Shown here in pieces: positions 1 through 5,657 of a stretch of 5,657 nucleotides of DNA. How positions within the stretch are numbered: position 1 is the first letter of the stretch; each line of letters opens with the position of its first letter. The position numbers and the translations under genes were made by a program. The DNA comes from Candidatus Latescibacterota bacterium (lineage in GTDB: Bacteria; Latescibacterota; UBA2968; UBA8231), in assembly GCA_022825185.1 (NCBI GenBank), contig JAJDYK010000073.1, positions 1 through 5,657 on the forward strand. The letters are read 5' to 3'. The notes beneath the pieces are model-generated. The model was not told the DNA's origin. It was given only the letters and a program-made list of their open reading frames with translations, and searched no databases.

Positions 1-438
1 GTTTTTGTGCGCGTCCCCAAAGCGCTCCGGCCAACCGACCCACACCTCCAACTCGTTGATGGGTTCCTCCACCTCGGCGCTGAAGTACACATTGGCAAAC
101 ATATTGCCCTGATTGTCCGGGGTGATGTCCCCCCGCTCGCGTACGAGGGTGAGCGGCTCGCCGTTGGCCTCCAAGCGCATCTGCTCTTCGACAAAGGCGA
201 ATACGTCGTCGAGGCCGGCCTCTATCTCTTCGTAGTACAGCAGGCTGTCCCCGTTTTCATCGATGCCGATTTTCAGCAGGTCGAAGTCGTCTAGGCGCAC
301 GCGCACTTTGAGCGCAGTCTCTTCCGCGATCAAATTCGTGTAGCTGGTGTTGAGCTTGTGAGCGTGAACTGAACTGGGAGAGGCAAAAAACAGCAGGACG
401 AATGCGAATGTGAGTATCAAACTAAGGCGTGTCTTCAT
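1..438 (-). CDS. HupE/UreJ-like exported protein, N-terminal part (partial at window edge)
   Basis: An ATG at 438-436 opens a frame that stays open for 146 codons to the left edge, so the C-terminal part is missing. Residues 1-26 form a clear Sec signal peptide: K and R near the start, a hydrophobic stretch from about 6 to 20, and a probable cut after VHA at 26. The mature part begins HKLNTSYTNL and continues with a VRVRLDDFDLL segment, an acidic loop at 60-71, a segment with GNMF at 111-114, and WPERFGDAHKN at the edge. This pattern resembles the exported N-terminal domain found before the membrane domain of HupE/UreJ-family proteins, some of which are linked to nickel or cobalt handling. 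The family call is from recalled resemblance, and the diagnostic membrane half is not visible. The loop D60, N62, D64, E71 looks like a calcium-binding EF-hand loop. The start overlaps the end of the upstream cytochrome gene by 17 bases, which suggests coupled translation. An AAGGA lies very close to the ATG. The exact substrate cannot be told. Confidence 0.68.
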   Translation of the reverse strand, partial: MKTRLSLILTFAFVLLFFASPSSVHAHKLNTSYTNLIAEETALKVRVRLDDFDLLKIGIDENGDSLLYYEEIEAGLDDVFAFVEEQMRLEANGEPLTLVRERGDITPDNQGNMFANVYFSAEVEEPINELEVWVGWPERFGDAHKN

Positions 439-796
439 TTTCCTTGTTTTCTAGCAAAGAGCGGATATAAGCAGCAATCTGCTCGCGATCCTCCGCCGAG
501 AGATGTGCATAGCCCGGCATGGAAGTACCGGGCATTCCCTTCTGAATCGTCCGAGCGATGGCGGCCTTGCTGTGGCCGTTTTTGTAGGCGGCGGGATCGC
601 GGAAATCGCGCGGAGGCGGCTTGAGCGTTGCCGCGATCTGACCATCGCCGCGACCGTCCGGGCCATGGCACACCGCGCACCCATTGCGCGTAAAGAGGGC
701 CTTGCCCTGTTCCACCGCGCCTTTGTCGTCGCTTTCCCCAGCGCAGCCAGCCACCAAAGCAGCCAACGCCCAGCGCAATATCGCGGCCCTAGGCAC
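422..796 (-). CDS. Small monohaem c-type cytochrome lipoprotein
   Basis: This 124-residue protein has a short N-terminal hydrophobic segment ending in a lipobox (VAGC, lipidated Cys18), followed by an acidic linker. One class I cytochrome c domain covers about residues 26-117. The haem-binding motif is CAVCH (Cys40, Cys43, His44), and the likely sixth ligand is Met93 in TSMPGY, with Met88 as an alternative. AEDREQIAAYIRSL near the end is the usual C-terminal helix. It should be an electron carrier anchored to a membrane facing the periplasm; its partners are not evident. The start is uncertain. GTG at 796 gives a normal lipoprotein signal and overlaps the phoR end by 8 bases. TTG at 814 gives a longer form without a visible ribosome site. 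TTG at 778 has AGGG 8 bases upstream but leaves only 11 residues before the lipidated Cys. The last 17 bases overlap the next gene. Cytochrome identity is firm; the start and role are not. Confidence 0.9.
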   Translation of the reverse strand: MPRAAILRWALAALVAGCAGESDDKGAVEQGKALFTRNGCAVCHGPDGRGDGQIAATLKPPPRDFRDPAAYKNGHSKAAIARTIQKGMPGTSMPGYAHLSAEDREQIAAYIRSLLENKENEDTP

Positions 797-2102
797 CTCG
801 GCTCTGCAATTCAAAGCTGAAGGTCGTCCCCGCCCCTAATTTGCTCTGCACGGACACTTGCTCGCCGTGGACTTCGGCAATGTGGCGCACGATAGACAAG
901 CCCAAGCCCGTACCGCCGAGATCGCGCGAGCGCCCCTTGTCAACCCGATAGAAGCGCTCGAAAATCCGCCCCAAGTCCTCGGAGGGGATGCCAATGCCCG
1001 TATCTTCGACATAAATCGTCAGGCGATCGGTGCCCTCTACGGGCCGCGTGCCAATGAGGACTTTCCCACCGGCGGGCGTGTATTTGACGGCGTTGTCGAG
1101 CAAGTTGATTAGGGCCTGTTCAATTAATTTGGGGTCGCAGAGCACCTGGACAGACGGCGGAATGTCGCAGTTAATGGCGATTTGCTTTTGCGCGGCCGCT
1201 TGGCTGACCGAACCGACGGACGTATCGACTAAGGGCTTTAGCTCACAAGGAATCAGCTCGACTTCCAGTTGCTCAGACTCCAAACGCGACAGGTCGAGCA
1301 AGTCGCCGAGCAAGTGCGTCAGGCGGTCGGCGTGATTCTCAATGATGCCGGTAAAGCGACGCGCCGTCTCCCGGTCATCGACCGCGCCATCAGATAAAAT
1401 CTCGGCATAGCCCTTAATGGCTGTCAATGGCGTACACAACTCGTGCGACACATTGGCCACAAAGTCGCGGCGCATCCGCTCAAGTTGGCGCAAGCGCGTA
1501 ATATCGTAGAGCACCGCCACCGCGCCAATGCACTCGTTCCCTTCGAAGACGGGCGCGACCTGCATGTCCAAATGGCGCTCCGGCGCTCCGGTCAGCTCCA
1601 CTTCCATTTCTCGGCGGCGGCCTTCGGCCAAACACCCGGCTAGCGCGTCTTGGATAGCCGAGTAGCGCACGACCTCGGCGGTCAACAGCCCCTCTAGCGG
1701 CGGATTTAAGCCAAACAGGTTGGCCAGCGCCTTGTTGGCCAGCACCACCCGACCATCGCGATCGACGACCAAGATGGCCTCGGTAATGCTTTCGAGGATG
1801 ACCTCTAAGCGATTGTTTTCGCTTTCTAGCTGACCGACGCGCTGTTGAATGCGCTCGGCGAGTTCCTCTAGTGGACGCGCCAACTCGGGATGGAATGCCT
1901 CCAGCCAAGCCAAGTCGCCGGAGACCGCTTTGTCGAGCTGGTGCAACCGCTCTCCCTGCCGGCGAGCCGTGCGGCCCCAGAACCAAATTTGGCCGCCAGT
2001 CCAAAGCGCGGCCAACACAAGTGCGAGTGCGATGTGACCGCTCCACCAGACGAGCGCCACCAACAGCGCGTTGCCGAGGAGTAACATCCACCCGAAGTGC
2101 AC
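789..2102 (-). CDS. phoR: Phosphate regulon sensor histidine kinase PhoR
   Basis: This 437-residue inner-membrane kinase should phosphorylate and dephosphorylate PhoB in response to Pst/PhoU state. Two membrane segments (about 6-20 and 23-42) are separated by only a few residues, so there is no periplasmic sensor domain, as is usual for PhoR. A linker is followed by a PAS domain (about 98-200), then the dimerisation and phosphoacceptor helix with His220 in VSHELCTPLTAIKGY. The ATPase domain follows: N-box LLDNAVKY (Asn337), G1 box EDTGIGIP (Asp367-Gly371), F-box FERFYRVD (381-388), and G2 box GGTGLGLS (396-403). Residue 223 is Cys where this family nearly always has Arg (HELRTPL). The frame is open upstream to 2294, but that part lies over phoB. 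GTG at 2102 is chosen because it starts one base after the phoB stop and has AGGGA 7 bases upstream. ATG at 2087 is a possible alternative, five codons shorter. Context beside phoB and phoU supports PhoR over other kinases. Confidence 0.95.
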   Translation of the reverse strand: MHFGWMLLLGNALLVALVWWSGHIALALVLAALWTGGQIWFWGRTARRQGERLHQLDKAVSGDLAWLEAFHPELARPLEELAERIQQRVGQLESENNRLEVILESITEAILVVDRDGRVVLANKALANLFGLNPPLEGLLTAEVVRYSAIQDALAGCLAEGRRREMEVELTGAPERHLDMQVAPVFEGNECIGAVAVLYDITRLRQLERMRRDFVANVSHELCTPLTAIKGYAEILSDGAVDDRETARRFTGIIENHADRLTHLLGDLLDLSRLESEQLEVELIPCELKPLVDTSVGSVSQAAAQKQIAINCDIPPSVQVLCDPKLIEQALINLLDNAVKYTPAGGKVLIGTRPVEGTDRLTIYVEDTGIGIPSEDLGRIFERFYRVDKGRSRDLGGTGLGLSIVRHIAEVHGEQVSVQSKLGAGTTFSFELQSRGA

Positions 2103-2103
2103 C

Positions 2104-2796
2104 CTATCGTCCCTCGCGGCGAAAGCGATAGCCCATGCCGCGCACGGTTTCGACCATCTCGGCGGCCGTCCCGAGCTTTTCCCGCAGGCGGCGGATGTGC
2201 GTGTCAACCGTGCGGCGATAGCCAACGTATTCGTAGCCCCACACCACCTTGAGCAACTCTTCCCGCGACTGCACCCGCCCGCGCCGCTGCGCAAGGGTCG
2301 TCAAGAGCTTGAACTCGGTCGCCGTCAGATCGATGGGATCGCTGTCGAGTTGCACCTGACATCCCACCGGATCAATGGCCAAGGGCCCGGCCACGATCTG
2401 CACAGCTTCCGCTTCGCCGCGGCCTTGGACCCGGCGCAAGATGGCGCGGATGCGCAAGACGAGCTCGCGCGGAGAAAAGGGCTTGACCAAGTAATCATCT
2501 GCGCCCAATTCCAAGCCGACGATGCGGTCGATCTCGCCGGCGCGTGCCGTCAGCATCAAGACCGGTATGTCCTTAGTGCGGGGATTTTGCTTGAGAAGGC
2601 GGCAAACCTCTAAGCCGCCAATGCCCGGCAGCATCAAATCCAAGACCACGAGGCAAACCGGCTCTTGCTCAATCGCGCTCAGGGCCTGCTCTTCGTCCTC
2701 GGCTGGCACGACGGCAAAACCGGACTGTTCTAGATGGTACGAGACCAAGGTGAGAATGTCGGGCTCGTCCTCGACGACTAGGATCTTGTCGTTCAT
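2104..2796 (-). CDS. phoB: Phosphate regulon response regulator PhoB
   Basis: This 230-residue OmpR/PhoB-family transcription factor has the same length as typical PhoB. The receiver domain (about 1-122) has the acidic pocket Glu9 and Asp10, phospho-acceptor Asp53 in VLDLMLPG, Thr83 in MLTAR, and Lys105 in VKPFSPREL. The C-terminal winged-helix domain (about 135-227) includes DLTATEFKLL, the recognition helix region RRTVDTHIRRLREKL, and the wing end VRGMGYRF. When phosphorylated by PhoR, PhoB is known to bind Pho boxes and activate phosphate-starvation genes, including pst. The start is ATG at 2796, whose last two bases form part of the phoU stop (ATGA overlap), with GGAGG 10 bases upstream. 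This start gives the standard MNDKILVVEDE beginning. An in-frame ATG at 2817 would add seven atypical residues. The phoR start follows after one base, so phoU, phoB and phoR are probably translated in a coupled way. Confidence 0.97.
   Translation of the reverse strand: MNDKILVVEDEPDILTLVSYHLEQSGFAVVPAEDEEQALSAIEQEPVCLVVLDLMLPGIGGLEVCRLLKQNPRTKDIPVLMLTARAGEIDRIVGLELGADDYLVKPFSPRELVLRIRAILRRVQGRGEAEAVQIVAGPLAIDPVGCQVQLDSDPIDLTATEFKLLTTLAQRRGRVQSREELLKVVWGYEYVGYRRTVDTHIRRLREKLGTAAEMVETVRGMGYRFRREGR
2110..2114 (-). promoter_or_regulatory. Ribosome binding site of phoR, inside the phoB end
   Basis: AGGGA within the last codons of phoB lies seven bases before the GTG at 2102. It supports this GTG as the phoR start over the ATG at 2087, which lacks an equally well-spaced site. 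Confidence 0.65.
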
Positions 2797-3482
2797 GAGT
2801 CCTTTTCCTCCCACCATTCTTCTTTTTGGTGCCGCACGATGCGCCCCTCGACGAGGAACGCCACGTTCTCGGCGATGTTGGAGGCGTGATCGCCGATCCT
2901 TTCTAGATGCCGCGACACCAAGATCAGGTAAATGCCGCGGTCGATGGTGTCCGGCCCAATCGACGGCGCGTGCATGTACGTGAGCAACTCGCGAAAAATC
3001 TGGTCGCGCAACAGATCGAGTTCCTCATCGCGCTGACCAACGTCGCGCGCCAAGTCCACATCGCGGCGCACGAACGCGTCGAGGGCATCCTTGACCATAC
3101 CCTGGGCCAATTCGGACATGCGTGGGATGTCGATCAGTGGCTTGAGCAGCGGCATCTTGTTGAGCACCTCGGCGCGCTGGACGATGTTGACGGCTTCGTC
3201 GTTGATCCGCTCTAGATCTTCATTGATTTTCAAGATGCAGGCCAACAGCCGCAGGTCGCTAGCCATCGGCCCTTGGGTCGCAAACACCTTCAGGCAGGTC
3301 TCCTCAATGCCGATCTCCCAATCGTCGATCTTCTTCCCCCCCTCAATCACTACCTGCACTAGCTCGTCGTCGCGCTCCACGAGGGCGCGCACGGCCTGCC
3401 CAATGGACTCCTCAACGGCTCCGCTCATTCTCAACAAGTCCTGTTTGAGCTCGTCTAATTGCTGGTCGAATCTTCGTTCCAT
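2793..3482 (-). CDS. phoU: Phosphate signalling and transport regulator PhoU
   Basis: This 229-residue, largely helical cytoplasmic protein has the usual PhoU length and the expected two related three-helix bundles (about 8-112 and 118-215). Each carries the family's metal-cluster motif: ERIND at 91-95 and ERIGDHASNIAE at 194-205. In characterised relatives PhoU bridges PhoR and the PstB side of the transporter, keeps PhoR in its phosphatase state when phosphate is plentiful, and limits Pst uptake. The N terminus (ERRFDQQLDELKQDLLRM) is typical. ATG at 3482 is the natural start, with GGAAAGG just upstream. It lies 14 bases after pstB, and its stop overlaps the phoB start. The C-terminal tail, rich in Trp, Glu and Lys (220-229), extends past the conserved fold. 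Identification is firm. Confidence 0.97.
   Translation of the reverse strand: MERRFDQQLDELKQDLLRMSGAVEESIGQAVRALVERDDELVQVVIEGGKKIDDWEIGIEETCLKVFATQGPMASDLRLLACILKINEDLERINDEAVNIVQRAEVLNKMPLLKPLIDIPRMSELAQGMVKDALDAFVRRDVDLARDVGQRDEELDLLRDQIFRELLTYMHAPSIGPDTIDRGIYLILVSRHLERIGDHASNIAENVAFLVEGRIVRHQKEEWWEEKDS
2807..2811 (-). promoter_or_regulatory. Ribosome binding site of phoB, inside the phoU end
   Basis: GGAGG lies ten bases before the phoB ATG at 2796 and within the codons for the last residues of PhoU. A second, weaker AAGGA sits only three bases before the ATG. The site supports the ATG that overlaps the phoU stop rather than the ATG at 2817, which lies upstream of GGAGG. Confidence 0.7.
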
Positions 3483-3496
3483 GGTGCCTTTCCGCC

Positions 3497-4279
3497 TCAG
3501 CCGAAGCGACCGGTTACATAGTCTTCGGTTTGTTTGTTGCGGGGGTTGGTAAACATGTCTTCAGTCTGGTTAAACTCGATCAAGGAACCCAAATAGTAGA
3601 AGGCCGTGTAGGTCGAAATCCGCGCCGCCTGTTGCAGATTGTGCGTGACGACGATGATGGTGTAATCGGACTTCAGCTCGGTGATCGTCTCCTCGACCCG
3701 CGCGGTAGCAATCGGATCCAGCGCCGAGCACGGCTCGTCCATCAGCACCACCTCCGGCTCAACGGCGAGAGTGCGCGCAATGCACAGCCGCTGCTGCTGA
3801 CCGCCGGACAGGCTCAGCGCATTGTCCTTGAGCCGGTCCTTGACCTCGTCCCACAGCGCCGCAGCCTGCAGGCTCTTCTCCACAGCCTCGTCGAGCACCC
3901 GACGGCGGTTTTCCCCGGCGATGCGCAGGCCGTAGGCCACGTTCTCGTAGATGGACTTGGGGAAGGGATTGGATTTTTGGAACACCATGCCCACCCGCCG
4001 CCGCAAGTCGATCACATCGCAATCGGGCGCGTAAATGTCGCGGCCACTGACCCGCACTGACCCTTCAATGCGCGCGGATTCGATCAGGTCATTGAGGCGA
4101 TTGAAGCAACGCAAGAGCGTCGATTTACCGCAGCCCGAAGGGCCGATAAACGCGGTCACCTCGCGCTCGGGAACGCTCAGGTCTATGTCGTGCAAAGCCT
4201 GAGTCTCGCCGTAGAACATGTTCAGATTTTCCACCTCGACGATGGAATTTGCCTGGTCCGAGGCTAAAGGCTGGCTCAT
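3497..4279 (-). CDS. pstB: Phosphate ABC transporter ATP-binding protein PstB
   Basis: This 260-residue cytoplasmic ATPase powers phosphate import through PstC and PstA. All nucleotide-binding motifs are intact: Walker [10 protein letters not shown] (46-54), the Q-loop in [17 protein letters not shown] (Gln101), the signature LSGGQQQR (157-164), Walker B VVLMDEP with Asp181 and Glu182, the D-loop SALD (185-188), and the switch His213 in [27 protein letters not shown] and [12 protein letters not shown] are characteristic of PstB rather than of other ABC ATPases. The C terminus [10 protein letters not shown] is also typical. ATG at 4279 is chosen because AGGAG lies five bases upstream and the protein then has the family length. 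The frame is open further upstream, but that part overlaps pstA. The gap to pstA is 8 bases and to phoU 14 bases. Confidence 0.98.
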   Translation of the reverse strand: MSQPLASDQANSIVEVENLNMFYGETQALHDIDLSVPEREVTAFIGPSGCGKSTLLRCFNRLNDLIESARIEGSVRVSGRDIYAPDCDVIDLRRRVGMVFQKSNPFPKSIYENVAYGLRIAGENRRRVLDEAVEKSLQAAALWDEVKDRLKDNALSLSGGQQQRLCIARTLAVEPEVVLMDEPCSALDPIATARVEETITELKSDYTIIVVTHNLQQAARISTYTAFYYLGSLIEFNQTEDMFTNPRNKQTEDYVTGRFG

Positions 4280-4284
4280 GGCAT

Positions 4285-4289
4285 CTCCT
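4285..4289 (-). promoter_or_regulatory. Ribosome binding site of pstB
   Basis: AGGAG lies five bases before the pstB ATG at 4279 and overlaps the last two bases of the pstA stop TAG. This decides the pstB start against the longer open frame and suggests that ribosomes finishing pstA can reinitiate on pstB. Confidence 0.8.
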
Positions 4290-5657
4290 AAAAGGCCGCG
4301 GTGGCGTACTTCCTGCGCAATTTGTTGCGGACGACAATGGCCGTCAAGTTCAGGAGCAGTACAATGGTCAACAGCAGCAGGGCCGTAGTGTACACCATGG
4401 GCCGGGCCGCCTCCACATTGGGTGACTGGAAGCCCACGTCGTAGATGTGGAAGCCCAAGTGCATAAACTTGCGCTCCAAGTGAAAAAATGGCGCGAACGC
4501 ATCGAACGGTAAATCCGGCGCTAGCTTGACGACGCCAGTGATCATTAGCGGTGCGACCTCGCCGGCCCCGCGCGCCGTGGCCAAGATGACGCCCGTGAGA
4601 ATGCCCGGCAGGGCACTGGGCAGTACCACGCTCCAAATCATCTGAAATTTGGTCGCTCCCAAAGCCAGCGCGCCTTCGCGCATCTCGCGGGGCACGGCCG
4701 CCAAGCTCTCCTCCGTGGCAACGATGACGACCGGCACCGTCAGCAGGGCCAAGGTCAGCGAGGCCCAGAGAATGCCGCCGGTGCCAAAGGTGGGCGTCGG
4801 CAGGGCATCCGCGTAAAAGAGCTGGTCAATGCTGCCGCCGATGCCATACACGAAGAAGCCCAAGCCAAACATGCCAAAGACAATAGAAGGCACGCCCGCC
4901 AAGTTGTTGACCGCAATGCGCACGAGGCGCACCAAAAATCCCTGCCGGGCGTATTCGCGCAGGTAGAGTGCCGCAAGGACTCCAAAGGGCACGGCCGCCA
5001 AGCTCATCAGCATCACCATCATCACCGTGCCAAACAGCGCGGGGAAGATGCCGCCCTCGGTGTTGGATTCGCGCGGCTCGCCGGCCACAAATTCCCAGCC
5101 CTTGGACAGATAGGTCTGTACCTTGGCCCCGACCCCCATCAAATTGGGGCGATAGGCGCGGACGATGGCCGCCACCTTGACGCGGCGCGACTCACCCCCG
5201 GCCAGCGCGACCTCCACTTCCCAGCGCTCCTGCTGCACCCGCAACTCGTCCAAGCGCCCAGACAGGGCCTCGTGCTCGTCCCACAGGGCCTGACGACGAA
5301 CCTCGTTTGCAGCGAGTTGCGCATCGTTTTGCTCGCGTTGCAACCGCCGCTCCTGCAGGCGCAAGTCATCTATGGCGCGGTTGAGCTTGTCCAACTCGCC
5401 GCGCTCCAAGGTGTGAATGCGCTCGTCCAGTTCGCCGACTTGGTCCAGCAGTTCCTGTAAGACTTCCCAAACCCCCTCCCCTTTTGCCAGCAGCCGCTCC
5501 TCCTCGTACAAGGCCGCGATAAAGCCGTGCATATCGCCCCACTCAACCCGCTCGAAGACCACGGCCTCGGCTGGCCTTTCGCGCTCGGCAATCGCGTCTT
5601 CATCCACCCAGCGAAAGTCTTGGCCATACGCGTCGCGGTTGCCGACCTTGAGCTGCA
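4288..5657 (-). CDS. pstA: Phosphate ABC transporter permease PstA, long form (5' end outside window)
   Basis: The frame is open through the right edge, so the visible 455 residues lack the true start and probably the first membrane helix. The visible sequence starts [17 protein letters not shown], which resembles the N-terminal domain of long PstA proteins of Proteobacteria. A charged, helical segment at about 52-146 (many Glu, Arg, Gln and Leu, e.g. LDDQ/ERI-like heptads and [14 protein letters not shown]) looks like a coiled coil in a periplasmic domain. The permease domain follows from about 205 to 442. Its membrane segments are near 206-231, 246-271, 293-313, 345-361 and 420-442. The permease coupling loop is at 326-351 ([13 protein letters not shown] through LPSALPGI), which contacts Pst[14 protein letters not shown] (362-374) is typical of PstA. 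GTG at 5607 could mimic a start, but the homologous residues continue upstream, so it is internal. With PstC it forms the phosphate channel. The stop TAG overlaps the pstB ribosome site. Confidence 0.95.
   Translation of the reverse strand, partial: QLKVGNRDAYGQDFRWVDEDAIAERERPAEAVVFERVEWGDMHGFIAALYEEERLLAKGEGVWEVLQELLDQVGELDERIHTLERGELDKLNRAIDDLRLQERRLQREQNDAQLAANEVRRQALWDEHEALSGRLDELRVQQERWEVEVALAGGESRRVKVAAIVRAYRPNLMGVGAKVQTYLSKGWEFVAGEPRESNTEGGIFPALFGTVMMVMLMSLAAVPFGVLAALYLREYARQGFLVRLVRIAVNNLAGVPSIVFGMFGLGFFVYGIGGSIDQLFYADALPTPTFGTGGILWASLTLALLTVPVVIVATEESLAAVPREMREGALALGATKFQMIWSVVLPSALPGILTGVILATARGAGEVAPLMITGVVKLAPDLPFDAFAPFFHLERKFMHLGFHIYDVGFQSPNVEAARPMVYTTALLLLTIVLLLNLTAIVVRNKLRRKYATAAF

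Noticed and set aside
7..294. A 95-codon open frame on the plus strand at the left edge
   Set aside because: The opposite strand has a signal peptide and a continuous exported-domain sequence, overlapping the upstream gene in operon fashion, and explains the region better.
2103..2294. N-terminal extension of PhoR upstream of GTG 2102
   Set aside because: It would lie entirely within phoB, its residues are Arg/Cys-rich and unlike any PhoR, and the GTG at 2102 has a suitable ribosome site.
2071..2613. A 180-codon open frame on the plus strand
   Set aside because: It lies opposite phoB and the phoR start, both with complete family motifs. Its translation shows no recognisable domain, and long antisense frames are common in GC-rich coding DNA.
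3501..3528. Inverted repeat CCGAAG/CTTCGG at the end of pstB, considered as a terminator or attenuator
   Set aside because: The stem is only six pairs with a 16-base loop, lies within coding sequence, and is not followed by a T run on the transcribed strand.
3530..4060. A 176-codon open frame on the plus strand
   Set aside because: It is antisense to pstB, whose ATPase motifs are intact. Its translation has no recognisable family features.
4280..4636. N-terminal extension of PstB upstream of ATG 4279
   Set aside because: It overlaps the conserved C-terminal permease part of pstA, and the start at 4279 has AGGAG well placed and gives the family length.
5605..5607. GTG as the pstA start
   Set aside because: The same frame continues upstream with a segment ([13 protein letters not shown]) that resembles the long PstA N-terminal domain, so the true start lies outside the window.

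Overview
The window holds seven consecutive genes, all on the minus strand and packed almost without gaps. They read from the right-hand end toward position 1: pstA (5' part outside the window), pstB, phoU, phoB, phoR, a small c-type cytochrome lipoprotein, and the beginning of a secreted HupE/UreJ-like protein cut off by the left edge. The core is the high-affinity phosphate uptake and Pho two-component regulatory cluster. Every junction is tight: 8 nt for pstA/pstB, 14 nt for pstB/phoU, ATGA overlap for phoU/phoB, 1 nt for phoB/phoR, and short overlaps for phoR/cytochrome and cytochrome/HupE-like. The simplest reading is one long transcript whose promoter lies upstream of the window's right edge, probably before pstS or pstC.

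Region by region. Positions 5657-4288 encode the inner-membrane permease PstA in its long form, with a coiled-coil domain before the permease domain. Positions 4279-3497 encode the ATPase PstB. Positions 3482-2793 encode PhoU, which links transporter activity to the kinase. Positions 2796-2104 encode the response regulator PhoB, and 2102-789 its sensor kinase PhoR. Positions 796-422 encode a lipid-anchored monohaem cytochrome c. Positions 438-1 encode a signal peptide and the first part of an exported domain typical of HupE/UreJ-like membrane proteins.

How the genes work together: PstA and PstB, with PstC and PstS outside the window, import phosphate. PhoU relays transporter state to PhoR. 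PhoR sets the phosphorylation of PhoB, which is known in relatives to activate pst and other Pho genes. The last two genes have no established role in phosphate metabolism. They may be cotranscribed by position alone, or may add a redox or metal-related function.

The GC-rich sequence, the lipoprotein signal, the long PstA and the Pst-PhoU-PhoB-PhoR set fit a Gram-negative, proteobacteria-like organism, but nothing here fixes the phylum. There are no RNA genes, insertion sequences, CRISPR arrays or clear terminators. I see no wholly undescribed system. The points most worth checking are an Arg-to-Cys change beside the PhoR phospho-histidine and the cytochrome plus HupE-like pair appended to the Pho genes.
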